43,979 bases of DNA from Acidithiobacillus_B sp049965315. Lineage in GTDB: Bacteria > Pseudomonadota > Gammaproteobacteria > Acidithiobacillales > Acidithiobacillaceae. The stretch is taken from the NCBI RefSeq assembly GCF_049965315.1, contig NZ_JBMFWL010000014.1:1-43979 (forward strand), read 5' to 3'. Shown in pieces: positions 1 through 7,511 of this stretch (position 1 is the stretch's first letter; each line of letters starts with the position of its first letter). A program made the translations under genes and the position numbers. The notes under the pieces are model-generated. The model was not told the DNA's origin. It searched no databases and saw only the letters and a list, made by a program, of their open reading frames with translations.

Positions 1-315
1 CAAAGTGAATCCAGAGCCTTCCCGTGCCCAAGGGACGGGCGCCAAATGCACCCCGTGTTCGGGGCACTGGACTCGCGGTACGCGGGCGTGGAGGTAGGCC
101 GCGTGCTGGAAGAAGTCGAGGTGACGCCAGACCTTCTCTTGGGTGTCATGCACCGGACACTCCTGGCCACAGACAGGGCACGGAAACCGGCTGCCCTTGG
201 GGAAGTTCACATGGAGGTCCAGGCGCTTTTCCTCCGCCGTGAACCGCACCTCGTCCACCATCCACGGTGGAACCAAGCCCAATGCCAGAGTGAACAGTTG
301 ATTCCCTTGGTCCAT
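1..315 (-). CDS. ISL3-family transposase, N-terminal part (runs off the left edge)
   Basis: 105 codons are readable without a stop from the ATG at 313-315 to base 1, so the gene continues outside the window. The visible part is the N-terminal zinc-finger region typical of ISL3-family transposases: a CPVCG pair near residues 46-50, a VHDT motif, then WRHLDFFQH and YLHARVPRV, and a second Cys/His pair in CPEHGV near residue 84. In this family the region binds the IS ends, and the catalytic DDE domain follows and is not visible here. Known: such IS are common in acidithiobacilli. Whether the full copy is intact cannot be seen. Confidence 0.85.
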   Translation of the reverse strand, partial: MDQGNQLFTLALGLVPPWMVDEVRFTAEEKRLDLHVNFPKGSRFPCPVCGQECPVHDTQEKVWRHLDFFQHAAYLHARVPRVQCPEHGVHLAPVPWAREGSGFTL

Positions 316-387
316 CGTTACCCTCAGCTTGCTACCCCCACCATAGGCCAATCATACCGCCTTACCCACTCGATATGTCGAGGAGCC
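1..387 (-). mobile_element. ISL3-type insertion sequence, one end
   Basis: The transposase start at 315 lies about 70 bases inside a stretch, 362-387, that reads on the minus strand as GGCTCCTCGACATATCGAGT and onward. A terminal inverted repeat beginning GGCTC is usual for ISL3 elements, so 387 is my estimate of the outer end. The partner repeat lies outside the window, so neither the boundary nor an 8-bp target duplication can be confirmed. Confidence 0.5.
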
Positions 388-405
388 AAAAGATATCCAT
401 GTTTC

Positions 406-437
406 GCGCTGCACTGGCGCTGCACTGACGCTGCACC
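406..437. repeat. Three tandem 11-bp direct repeats (GCGCTGCACTG)
   Basis: Copies lie at 406-416 and 417-427 (identical) and 428-437 (ACGCTGCACC, degenerate). They sit in non-coding DNA between the putative IS end and the tRNA-Glu fragment, about 120 bases from the presumed crossover site. Short direct repeats at this distance from an att core are the usual form of arm-type integrase binding sites, but that role is inferred from position only. I see no gene elsewhere in 388-558. Confidence 0.6.
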
Positions 438-558
438 AAGTCGCAGGAAACGGGAGGACAAGGCAGGATATCGCGGGATATGCCATATTGTAACATGTTG
501 ATACTAATGATTATGCAAAAACTCTTATGTATCAAAAACTCACCATAATGGCCTTGAT

Positions 559-606
559 CGCCCTTTCACGGCGGTAACGGGGGTTCGAACCCCCCTGGGG
601 ACGCCA
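559..606 (+). pseudogene. tRNA-Glu (TTC) 3' fragment, probable attachment site of an integrated element
   Basis: The sequence holds the anticodon arm (loop CTTTCAC 563-569, anticodon TTC 565-567, stem 559-562 with 570-573), the variable region, a perfect T arm (579-583 with 591-595, loop TTCGAAC), the 3' acceptor strand TGGGGAC 596-602, discriminator G and encoded CCA 604-606. The expected 5' half (acceptor strand GTCCCCA and D arm) is absent upstream, where AT-rich unrelated DNA occurs. This is the pattern left when a tyrosine integrase uses the anticodon-to-3'-end part of a tRNA gene as att: the intact gene is restored at the far end and this fragment is displaced. The element would lie to the left. 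It is not expected to make a functional tRNA. Confidence 0.8.
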
Positions 607-628
607 TTTCCAGCAGTTCGACCTTTCC

Positions 629-1132
629 TCAGCGCTGGTACACCTTTCTGCGAAAGAGATCCGTCTTGCGCGACACCAGCCGATCCAGGAAGAGCAGACC
701 ATCCAGGTGATCCATCTCGTGCTGTACGGCGCGGGCCTCAAAGCCGGCGCATTCGTATACCCGGTCCTCGCCATGGATGTCTTGCGCCTGGACGCGAATC
801 CGTTCGGCGCGGATGACGTTGCCGGTGAAGTCCGGCACCGACATGCAGCCCTCGCGACCCACGGCGACCCCTTCCCAGGCGATCAGTTCGGGATTGACGA
901 GCGCCATCAGGCCATGGCAGTCGTCGCCCAGCTTCGGCCGCACGTCCACCACCACGATCCGCTGCAGGCGGCCCACCTGGGGGGCGGCTATGCCCACGCC
1001 ACCGGGCCCGGCCCGCATGGTTTCGATGAGATCATCGACAAAAGCCTGCAATTCCCCATCGAAATCAGCCACCGCCACGGCGGGGCGCTGCAACAGCGGG
1101 TCGGGATAGGTCAGAATCGGTAATACCGCCAT
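629..1132 (-). CDS. def: Peptide deformylase
   Basis: Removes the formyl group from the N-terminal methionine of new proteins in the cytoplasm. The 167-residue product has all three family motifs: GVGIAAPQVG (residues 46-55), EGCMSVP with metal-ligand Cys96, and QHEMDH with His138, Glu139 (catalytic) and His142. Length is normal (about 165-175). The ATG at 1130-1132 overlaps the TGA of the upstream gcvR-like gene (TGATG), so translation is probably coupled. It is the last gene of the rluD-to-def operon. The usual partner fmt is not next to it. The displaced tRNA-Glu end lies 22 bases beyond its stop. Confidence 0.95.
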   Translation of the reverse strand: MAVLPILTYPDPLLQRPAVAVADFDGELQAFVDDLIETMRAGPGGVGIAAPQVGRLQRIVVVDVRPKLGDDCHGLMALVNPELIAWEGVAVGREGCMSVPDFTGNVIRAERIRVQAQDIHGEDRVYECAGFEARAVQHEMDHLDGLLFLDRLVSRKTDLFRRKVYQR

Positions 1133-1656
1133 CAGAGCACCGCCGTCTCCAGAGGGTGAACGCCAATATCGATGGACTCCTTTTCCCGCAAGGGCGCCAG
1201 GACCTCCCGCACCGCCGCGATGCCCGCCGGGGCCCGGCCCTGGATCACCATGATATAGATGGGGTGCTCAGGACTGCCCGAGCGCTCGCTTTCCAGATCG
1301 ACAATATTAAAGCCGATGCTCGCCAGGGCCGCCGTTACGCTGGCGACGATGCCGGGCCGGTCCGCGCCGAAGACCGTGACCCGCGTGTCCGGAGCGGCCC
1401 CGCCGTCCGCGGCCACGCTGGAGAGGGGGTCGAGATGAACGCGCAGATTGAGGCGCTTGACCGCGGCATCCAGGGCCATCTCCACCGCGCCCAGATCCTG
1501 GGGATAGGACAGCACCTGCATGATGGCAAAGTAGCCGCCCAGGCGCATCATGGAGGCATCGCCGATGGAACAGCCGGCCGTATAGAGGGCCTGGGTGACG
1601 GCGGCGACGATGCCGGGGCGATCTTCGCCGATGACGGTGAGGAGGGCTTGACTCAT
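1132..1656 (-). CDS. gcvR: Glycine cleavage repressor-like tandem ACT-domain protein
   Basis: 174 residues from the ATG at 1654-1656; upstream in-frame codons lie inside mtnB and lack family similarity. Two ACT domains are visible, each starting with the same signature: GEDRPGIVA near residue 9 and GADRPGIVA near residue 97. This layout matches the GcvR family, which in E. coli binds GcvA and represses glycine cleavage genes in response to glycine. No DNA-binding domain is present, so any regulation would be through a partner. It starts 1 base after the mtnB stop and overlaps def. Whether it senses glycine or another amino acid here is unknown; gene symbol by similarity only. Confidence 0.75.
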   Translation of the reverse strand: MSQALLTVIGEDRPGIVAAVTQALYTAGCSIGDASMMRLGGYFAIMQVLSYPQDLGAVEMALDAAVKRLNLRVHLDPLSSVAADGGAAPDTRVTVFGADRPGIVASVTAALASIGFNIVDLESERSGSPEHPIYIMVIQGRAPAGIAAVREVLAPLREKESIDIGVHPLETAVL

Positions 1657-1657
1657 T

Positions 1658-2278
1658 CTATGCTCCAATGGCGAGAAGTTTCGCCTGAACCAGATAACGG
1701 AAACAATATTCCAGCAATTCCAGATGATGCCGTGCGGCGGTCCCATCCCGGCCCCAGGCGGTGACGCCATGGAGGTGGATCAGGGCGCCCGGCACCGGGG
1801 GCAAGGCCTGGGCAAAGGACCGCTCCATGGCGGCGGCGATCTGCGCCACTTCAACAAAATTGGGGAAGACCGGCAAGTCCACCTGCGGCTCGGCGGCGGC
1901 CACCCCGAGGCCCTTGAGCATCTCCAGGGGCGGCAGGCGGAGCAATCCGTCCGCCGCAAAGTGCCCGCACAGATTCGCCTCCACCGAATGGACATGATAG
2001 ATCACCTGGGCGTCGGGCACCTGACGGTAAATGGCCTGATGAATGCTCGCCTCCGCCGACGGCCGACGGCCGGCGGGAGCCCTTCGCACCTGGCCGGCCA
2101 GATCCATTTCCACGAAGTCCTCCAGCGTGAGCCGATCCTTGGGCCGTCCACTGGCGGTAATCCAGAAACGATCCGGTGCGCTGCGCGCCGAAAGGTTACC
2201 GGCCGTGCCCAGCATCCAGCCCCGCCGATAAAAATCGGCCGCCGCGGCGTGCAGCCCCTGGCGCAGGTCTTCAGCCAT
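1658..2278 (-). CDS. mtnB: Methylthioribulose-1-phosphate dehydratase
   Basis: Dehydrates 5-methylthioribulose-1-phosphate to 2,3-diketo-5-methylthiopentyl-1-phosphate in methionine salvage. The 206-residue product is a class II aldolase-type fold: GTAGNLSAR near the N-terminus, TASGRPKD, an HVHSVEAN zinc site, EMLKGLG with the likely catalytic Glu, and HLHGVTAWG with the third zinc histidine. The chosen ATG at 2276-2278 overlaps the end of mtnX by 8 bases; longer reading to 2347 would run into mtnX and adds nothing conserved. Its product is the substrate of the adjacent mtnW enzyme. Confidence 0.9.
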   Translation of the reverse strand: MAEDLRQGLHAAAADFYRRGWMLGTAGNLSARSAPDRFWITASGRPKDRLTLEDFVEMDLAGQVRRAPAGRRPSAEASIHQAIYRQVPDAQVIYHVHSVEANLCGHFAADGLLRLPPLEMLKGLGVAAAEPQVDLPVFPNFVEVAQIAAAMERSFAQALPPVPGALIHLHGVTAWGRDGTAARHHLELLEYCFRYLVQAKLLAIGA

Positions 2279-2909
2279 GGGTATCCTCCGGCCACCACCG
2301 TTGCCCCACGGCGCGGTCGACATCGAAAAAATCCGCAAACGGAACAAAGGGCCGATCCTCCTTGCGCAGATACTCGGCCAGGCGATCGCGGGCGAAGACC
2401 TGCGGGCAGACCCTGGCCATGCGCAGATCGGTGATGGAGTCGCCGATGCAAACCGCTTCGTCAGGATGGTAATGGGTCAGGATGAGCGGTTTGGCCACCA
2501 GTTCCACGTCATCCTCCCAGGCAGAATGAACGCGCAGAAAGGGGCCGGAGCGGTCCGCCTCCAGGCCGTGGATGGCGGTCACTTTGGCCGCCAGGGGGCC
2601 GAGAACGATCCTGGACATCTCCACGAAACCGCCCGTCACCACGATCAAAGGGACCCCGGCGGCCCGCAGATGGGAGAGAAAGGCCGCGAAGCCCGGGCGC
2701 AGGGTGCTGCCGCGCACGAAGTCCTCCATGGCCGGCCAAGCGCCGGAGGGAATGCTTTCCAGAACCATGGGCAGTCCTTGGCGCAAGGTCAGGCGCTGGG
2801 CGTAAATCTCGGGCAAGATGCGCGCCGCGGCGGCGGGCGCAAAGTGGCGCATGAGACCGACGAAGACCTCTTCCTCGCTGATGGTGCCGTCGAAATCACA
2901 GAATACCAT
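2271..2909 (-). CDS. mtnX: 2-hydroxy-3-keto-5-methylthiopentenyl-1-phosphate phosphatase
   Basis: HAD-superfamily phosphatase that follows the enolase step of methionine salvage and yields the acireductone. Visible motifs are DFDGTI (nucleophile Asp5 and acid/base Asp7), a VVTGG motif II, Lys in the AKPLIL segment and the acidic motif GDSITDL. I chose the ATG at 2907-2909 because AGGGGTG stands 6-7 bases before it; a GTG at 2928-2930 inside mtnW would add seven residues. 212 residues, near the usual MtnX size. With mtnW it replaces the fused enolase-phosphatase MtnC. Confidence 0.9.
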   Translation of the reverse strand: MVFCDFDGTISEEEVFVGLMRHFAPAAAARILPEIYAQRLTLRQGLPMVLESIPSGAWPAMEDFVRGSTLRPGFAAFLSHLRAAGVPLIVVTGGFVEMSRIVLGPLAAKVTAIHGLEADRSGPFLRVHSAWEDDVELVAKPLILTHYHPDEAVCIGDSITDLRMARVCPQVFARDRLAEYLRKEDRPFVPFADFFDVDRAVGQRWWPEDTHG

Positions 2910-2914
2910 GCGCT

Positions 2915-4087
2915 TCACCCCTGCCCCCACTTGGCAATGGCCGCCCGCAACGGACCTTCGGGGAGGCTGGCGAAATCGGAGGCCTCGTGATTCTGCCAGC
3001 GGGCGATGGCCTCCCGGAAGGCAAGCACCCCGGCGGCGGGCCCCTGGGGATGATCCATGATGCCGGTGCCGGCATTGAGGATGACCGCTTCGCCATACTC
3101 ATCGAGGATGCGTCCGACCATCCCCGGATGGACCCCCGCCGAAGGCACCGGAGCCACCCCCCGCGCGCGCAATCGCTCGACAATGGCCCACTCGTCGGCC
3201 TCGGCAAAGGGCAGGCTGCCGTAATGGGCCGGATAAAGCACGGCATCGGCACCGCCATAGGCCATGAGGGTACCCAGAACACTCGCATAACTGAAACCAT
3301 GGTCCGGCGCCCCGCACCAGGCGCCCGCCAGGGCCGGGTGGGCGAAGACGGGAACGGCGATCTCCGGATCGGCCACCAGGGCCTCCAGCAGGGGATAACC
3401 ATAGGCCAGCACATTGAGCAACAGGGCGTTGGCACCCTCGGCGACCAGTCGGCGGGCCAGATCCAGCACCTCCCGCGCATTGCCCGAAAGGTTCACGGCA
3501 TAGAGGAGATCCTGGCCCGTCAGCTCGCGCCGCGCCGCGATGATCGGCCGGCAGGCGCGCCAGCGCTCCAGGGTGGGGGCACCGGGCAGATTGGGCAGGA
3601 TCTCGTCATCCTTGATGATGTCCAGACCCGCTGCCGCCACTTCCGCCAGAACGGCCGCGTGATCCGCCGCGCTGAGGCCCAGGGCTGGCTTGAAAATGGC
3701 CATGACCAGGGGGCGCCGGGGGTTGCCGAGGCGCTCGCGGATGCCCTGCAGACCGTAACGTACCGGCTGCCCCAGCTCCGCGGGCAGGCGCAGATCCATG
3801 ACCTTGGCCCGACCGGCCAGGGAATACTTGCCGAAGATCATGGTCAGCAGGCTGCCCAGACCATGGTCCAAATTGCTGCGCGGGAAACGGATGGTGACCA
3901 GATGCCCACCCGCCGGACCTGCGTCAATCCGGACCAGCTCGGCCAGATGGGCACGCAAGGCCGTCTCGCGGTGGCGAAAGCGTTCATCCCAGGTCCCGGC
4001 CGTTTGCCCGACGGCAATGATCTCCGCCTGCCGATGGGCATCCACCCCCGCCGGAAAGGCATAATCCACCTCGATCCAGTCGCCCAT
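2915..4087 (-). CDS. mtnW: RuBisCO-like protein, 2,3-diketo-5-methylthiopentyl-1-phosphate enolase
   Basis: 390 residues with the RuBisCO large-subunit fold, but form IV. Active-site Lys133 (FKPALGLS) and the metal-binding KDDE at 159-162, including the carbamylated-lysine position, are kept, as are His250, Ser316 and His320. The loop-6 catalytic lysine of true RuBisCO is missing and the HR pair is HP (250-251), so carboxylation is not expected. Neighbours mtnD (2 bases upstream), mtnX and mtnB make the MtnW enolase role the best reading. It should not be annotated as a CO2-fixing RuBisCO. Which RLP subclade it belongs to needs a tree. Confidence 0.92.
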   Translation of the reverse strand: MGDWIEVDYAFPAGVDAHRQAEIIAVGQTAGTWDERFRHRETALRAHLAELVRIDAGPAGGHLVTIRFPRSNLDHGLGSLLTMIFGKYSLAGRAKVMDLRLPAELGQPVRYGLQGIRERLGNPRRPLVMAIFKPALGLSAADHAAVLAEVAAAGLDIIKDDEILPNLPGAPTLERWRACRPIIAARRELTGQDLLYAVNLSGNAREVLDLARRLVAEGANALLLNVLAYGYPLLEALVADPEIAVPVFAHPALAGAWCGAPDHGFSYASVLGTLMAYGGADAVLYPAHYGSLPFAEADEWAIVERLRARGVAPVPSAGVHPGMVGRILDEYGEAVILNAGTGIMDHPQGPAAGVLAFREAIARWQNHEASDFASLPEGPLRAAIAKWGQG

Positions 4088-4089
4088 CT

Positions 4090-4629
4090 TCAGCCGAAGG
4101 CCAGGAGAGGACGATCGCTGTAATGAGGCACCCAGCCGCTGCGCGCGCTGAAATAACGCACGGCCTTGATGCGCCGCTGCTCCGTCAGGCGGAACCAGTG
4201 CTCCAGGCCGGCCGGTACCTGGATGAAATCTCCGGCCGCCACCGTCACTTCCACCTGACGCTCATCGGGGAGGACAAAGCCGAAAACCCCCTCCCCGGCG
4301 ATGATGTAACGCACCTCTTCATCGTCATGGGTGTGGATACGATGGAAACGCGCCAGATTCGCCTCGATGTCGGGATGCTCCGGATACATCACGACGAGAT
4401 CCCGGGCCTCATAGCCGCGCTCTTGCCGCAGTTGCTGGAAGACCGCATCCAGGGCCGCCAGCACTGCCTCTTGCTCCCCGGCGCTGAGGGAGGGCCGCTC
4501 CAGGAGGCCCGCCGCCGCCCCGGCCTGCACCGGATAGTCCTGCAAGGTCACGCCCAGGGGCGCCAAAATCGCCCCGACCGCGGACCTGTCCGTCACCATC
4601 TCCCCCGAATGAAAGCGCAAGCTCGCCAT
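4090..4629 (-). CDS. mtnD: Acireductone dioxygenase
   Basis: Cleaves the acireductone 1,2-dihydroxy-3-keto-5-methylthiopentene with O2; the Fe form gives the methionine precursor 4-methylthio-2-oxobutanoate and formate, the Ni form an off-pathway product. Cupin fold, 179 residues. The four metal ligands are present: His99, His101 and Glu105 in HTHDDEE, and His144 in LEHWF. The start at 4627-4629 follows the pgeF stop by 4 bases. Only one copy is seen. The last step, transamination to methionine, must be provided by an enzyme coded elsewhere. Confidence 0.95.
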   Translation of the reverse strand: MASLRFHSGEMVTDRSAVGAILAPLGVTLQDYPVQAGAAAGLLERPSLSAGEQEAVLAALDAVFQQLRQERGYEARDLVVMYPEHPDIEANLARFHRIHTHDDEEVRYIIAGEGVFGFVLPDERQVEVTVAAGDFIQVPAGLEHWFRLTEQRRIKAVRYFSARSGWVPHYSDRPLLAFG

Positions 4630-4633
4630 TGCG

Positions 4634-5389
4634 TTACCCCCCTTCTTCCCGCCAGATCAGCGTCGCCATGCGCCCGCAGCGCCCGTCACGCCGATAAGAA
4701 AAAAAACGCTCCGTTTCCGTCACCGTACAACAGCCCCCGCCGGAAATGGCCGCCGCCGGCACCCCGGCCCGACTCAGCCGTTGGCGGGCCAGGGCATAGA
4801 TATCGGCCAGCCAGCGACCATCCCGCCCCGGACGAAAACAGTCCTGGGCGGCGGGATCATGGGCCGCAAAGGCCTCGCGCAGTTCCGCTCCCACCTCGAA
4901 GCGGTCGGGCCCGATGGCCGGCCCCAAGTATATCAAAACTTCGTCCGGCGATGCCTCCATGGCCGCCATCCCCGCCTCCAGAATCCCCGCCAGCAGGCCC
5001 CGCCAGCCGGCATGAAAGACGCCGATCCGCTGGCCATCGCGGCGACAGGCCAGCACCGGCAGGCAATCGGCCGTCAATACGGCCAACACCACGCCGCACT
5101 GACTGGTGACGGCGCCGTCGGCCTCCGGCGGACCCCGCTCGGTGCCATGGAGTTCCACCACCCGCGTCCCGTGGACCTGGGTAAGCCAAACCGGTGCCCC
5201 GGGCAGACCGAGGCGCTGCCGCAAGCGGGCGCGGTTCTCCGCAACCCGTTGGGCATCGTCGCCCACATGCTCCCCGAGATTGAAGCTGGCATAGGGCCCG
5301 GCGCTCACCTCGCTCGCCCGCAGGGTGACGGCCGCCCGGACACCGGAAGGAGCCGGCCAGTCGGGCACGAGGAAGGTCGGCTCAGCCAT
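4634..5389 (-). CDS. pgeF: PgeF/YfiH family purine nucleoside phosphorylase (formerly polyphenol oxidase, laccase domain)
   Basis: 251 residues with the family's zinc site: His73 (TQVHG), Cys109 (TADC) and His126 (FHAGWRG), plus a late Cys pair (GGCC). Known: bacterial and mammalian members of this family act on purine nucleosides, including phosphorolysis of methylthioadenosine, and E. coli YfiH also corrects mis-incorporated serine in peptidoglycan precursors. It overlaps rluD by 8 bases, a widely conserved pairing, and leads straight into mtnD. The neighbourhood makes methylthioadenosine phosphorolysis an attractive role here, but that is inference. Confidence 0.88.
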   Translation of the reverse strand: MAEPTFLVPDWPAPSGVRAAVTLRASEVSAGPYASFNLGEHVGDDAQRVAENRARLRQRLGLPGAPVWLTQVHGTRVVELHGTERGPPEADGAVTSQCGVVLAVLTADCLPVLACRRDGQRIGVFHAGWRGLLAGILEAGMAAMEASPDEVLIYLGPAIGPDRFEVGAELREAFAAHDPAAQDCFRPGRDGRWLADIYALARQRLSRAGVPAAAISGGGCCTVTETERFFSYRRDGRCGRMATLIWREEGG

Positions 5390-6335
5390 GCCCGGCCAGG
5401 CGCAGCAGATCCAGGAGGCCTTCCATGTCCTGCGGCACCGGGCTTTCCCAGCTCAGCAGCTCACCGGAGTTCGGGTGAATCAGGCGCAGCCGCCGGGCGT
5501 GCAGGGCCTGCCGGGTGAAACGGCGCCATTGGGCAATGGCATCCAGGTCCAGCCCCGGCGGCAACACCGCCCGGCCACCGTAGACCGGATCGCCCACCAG
5601 GGGGTGACCGATATGCGCCATGTGCACACGGATCTGATGGGTGCGGCCCGTAGCCAGGCGCAGGCGCAACAGGGTATGCCGCGCGAAGCGCTCGGCGAGG
5701 CGATAATCCGTCTGCGCCGGACGGCCGTCGCTGCGCACGGTCATCCGCAGGCGATCGTGGGAATGGCGGCCGATGGGGGCATCCACCGTCCCGCCGCCGG
5801 TCATGGCCCCCAGCACCAGGGCCAGATACTCCCGGTGCATGCTGCGGCTCGCCAGTTGCGCGATGAGGGACTGCCGCGCCGCCTCGGTCTTGGCCACCAC
5901 CAGCAGGCCCGTCGTATCCTTGTCCAGGCGGTGGACGATCCCGCCCCGGGGCAGATATTGATTGTCCGCCACATGCTGCAAGACCCCATTGACCAGGGTG
6001 CCGTTGGCATGGCCGGCGCCGGGATGGGTCAGCAGACCGGCGGGTTTGTCAATGACCAGAATGGCATCGTCCTCATGGACGATCCGCAAAGGGACGGGCT
6101 CCGCCAGCCAGGCGCCCGCCGCCGCCGCCGGCACCCGAATCTGCACCTGCTCCCCGCCGCGGATACGGACGCTGGCCCGCGGGCTGGCGCCATCCACCTG
6201 TATCCGTCCAGCGCGCAGCCACGCCTGTATCCGGCTGCGGCTGTATTCCGGGAGCATCTGGCCTAGAACCGCGTCCAGACGCTCCCCCGCGCTTGCCGCT
6301 GGCAAAATCACGTCAATACCCGTATCATCATTCAT
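5382..6335 (-). CDS. rluD: 23S rRNA pseudouridine synthase, RluD-type
   Basis: 317 residues. An N-terminal S4-like RNA-binding segment (about 15-75: RLDAVLGQMLPEYSRSRIQAW) is followed by the RluA-family catalytic domain with HRLDKDTTG, catalytic Asp138, then GRTHQIRVHM. RluD in E. coli modifies U1911, U1915 and U1917 of helix 69. The location opposite bamD is the same as in many gamma-proteobacteria and supports RluD rather than RluC. It is the first gene of the minus operon, and its promoter must lie in or across the short 28-base gap to bamD or inside bamD. Confidence 0.9.
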   Translation of the reverse strand: MNDDTGIDVILPAASAGERLDAVLGQMLPEYSRSRIQAWLRAGRIQVDGASPRASVRIRGGEQVQIRVPAAAAGAWLAEPVPLRIVHEDDAILVIDKPAGLLTHPGAGHANGTLVNGVLQHVADNQYLPRGGIVHRLDKDTTGLLVVAKTEAARQSLIAQLASRSMHREYLALVLGAMTGGGTVDAPIGRHSHDRLRMTVRSDGRPAQTDYRLAERFARHTLLRLRLATGRTHQIRVHMAHIGHPLVGDPVYGGRAVLPPGLDLDAIAQWRRFTRQALHARRLRLIHPNSGELLSWESPVPQDMEGLLDLLRLAGHG

Positions 6336-6363
6336 GGCTTGCCACTATAGACTATCGTCCTCC

Positions 6364-7122
6364 ATGAGCAAACGCATTCTAGTTGCCCTTTGTTGCGCCG
6401 CCCTCCTCGCTGGTTGCGCAGGCGGTCCCAAACCGGAAAAGCAGGGCGAAAACCATGATTCCGCCCGCGCCATGTTCGATCCCGCCAAGCAAGCCATGGA
6501 TCGCGGCGACTACAGCACGGCCATCAAGCTCTTCGAGGATCTGGAGGCCCGCTATCCCTACGGGCCCTACGCCGAGCAGGCGGAACTGGATACGGCCTAC
6601 AGCTACTACCAACGGGGTGAATCCGATGCCGCCGTCGCGGCCGCCGAGCGCTTCATCAAGCTCCACCCGGCCAATCCTTACGTGGATTATGCCTGGTATC
6701 TGAAGGGCATCGCCTACTATCAGGCCATTCAAGGGGCGGAATGGGACCCCGATCCCGCGGAAAAGGCCTTTGCCACCTTCGACATCCTCGTCAAACGCTG
6801 GCCCAACACCGCCTATGCGGCCGATGCGCGCCAGCGCATGGCCAAGATCATCGACATCCTCGGCCAGCGCAACCTCGACATCTGCAAGTTTTATTACGTG
6901 CGCCACGCCTACGTCGCGGCGGCAGACCGCTGCGACACCGTCATCACCCGCTACCAGTTGAGCCCGGCGCGGGAAGAAGCCCTCTATTATCTGGCCCGCT
7001 CCTATGCGCGCATGAACCTCAAAGGGCTGGCGCAAAGCACCACGGCCATCCTCGCCTACAACTATCCCCGGAGCAAATACCTGGGCGAACTGGGCGTCAG
7101 CGGCCCCGCCAAGGGGCAGTAG
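6364..7122 (+). CDS. bamD: Outer membrane assembly lipoprotein BamD
   Basis: 252 residues. The chosen ATG at 6364 gives a clean lipoprotein signal peptide with lipobox LLAGC and lipidated Cys18; upstream in-frame ATGs would destroy it. The mature part is made of TPR helices (for example the AMDRGDYSTAIKLFEDLE unit and YPYGPYAEQAELDTAYSYY). BamD is an essential periplasm-facing part of the BAM complex that inserts beta-barrel proteins. Divergent from rluD with only 28 bases between starts. It faces glnB across an 18-base gap in which I see no convincing terminator. Confidence 0.93.
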   Translation: MSKRILVALCCAALLAGCAGGPKPEKQGENHDSARAMFDPAKQAMDRGDYSTAIKLFEDLEARYPYGPYAEQAELDTAYSYYQRGESDAAVAAAERFIKLHPANPYVDYAWYLKGIAYYQAIQGAEWDPDPAEKAFATFDILVKRWPNTAYAADARQRMAKIIDILGQRNLDICKFYYVRHAYVAAADRCDTVITRYQLSPAREEALYYLARSYARMNLKGLAQSTTAILAYNYPRSKYLGELGVSGPAKGQ

Positions 7123-7140
7123 CAGCCCGGCCGAGCGGCC

Positions 7141-7479
7141 TTAGACGGCCTCGTCGCCCTCTTCGCCCGTGCGGATGCGAATGACCCGGTCCACATGGGT
7201 GACGAAGATCTTGCCATCGCCGATCTTGCCCGTGCGCGCCGCCGTCTCGATCACCTCCACCGCCCGGTCGGCGAGATCGTCGGACACCACCACTTCCAGT
7301 TTCAGTTTCGGCAAAAAATCCACCACATACTCGGCACCGCGGTAAAGCTCGGTATGTCCCTTTTGCCGGCCGAAGCCCTTGACCTCGGTGACGGTCATGC
7401 CGGCGAGGCCCATTTCCTGCAATGCCTCACGGACGTCATCGAGCTTGAAGGGTTTGATGATGGCTTCGATTTTTTTCAT
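7141..7479 (-). CDS. glnB: Nitrogen regulatory protein PII
   Basis: 112 residues with the PII signature. The T loop carries Tyr51 (ELYRGAEYVVDF), the residue uridylylated in proteobacteria, and the C-terminal signature GKIGDGKIFVTHVDRVIRIRTGE is complete. It senses ATP/ADP and 2-oxoglutarate and controls glutamine synthetase and its regulators. The start at 7477-7479 has a good AAGGAG ribosome site. No amtB neighbour, so GlnB rather than GlnK is preferred. It ends the long acn-icd-sucCD-nadE operon, which makes the 2-oxoglutarate it senses. A longer in-frame reading into nadE is an out-of-frame shadow of that gene. Confidence 0.93.
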   Translation of the reverse strand: MKKIEAIIKPFKLDDVREALQEMGLAGMTVTEVKGFGRQKGHTELYRGAEYVVDFLPKLKLEVVVSDDLADRAVEVIETAARTGKIGDGKIFVTHVDRVIRIRTGEEGDEAV

Positions 7480-7511
7480 GGTAGAACTCCTTCCGCTGCA
7501 GGGCGTCAACC

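Noticed and set aside
406..437. CRISPR-like array
   Set aside because: Repeats are 11 bases, directly tandem, without spacers or cas genes.
46..501. 151-codon plus-strand open frame
   Set aside because: It is the shadow of the transposase gene on the other strand and runs into non-coding DNA; no ribosome site, no family match.
559..606. Functional complete tRNA-Glu
   Set aside because: No acceptor 5' strand or D arm upstream; only the 3' part is present.
2915..4087. True CO2-fixing RuBisCO large subunit
   Set aside because: Loop-6 lysine and the HR pair are missing, length is 390, and the neighbours are methionine-salvage genes.
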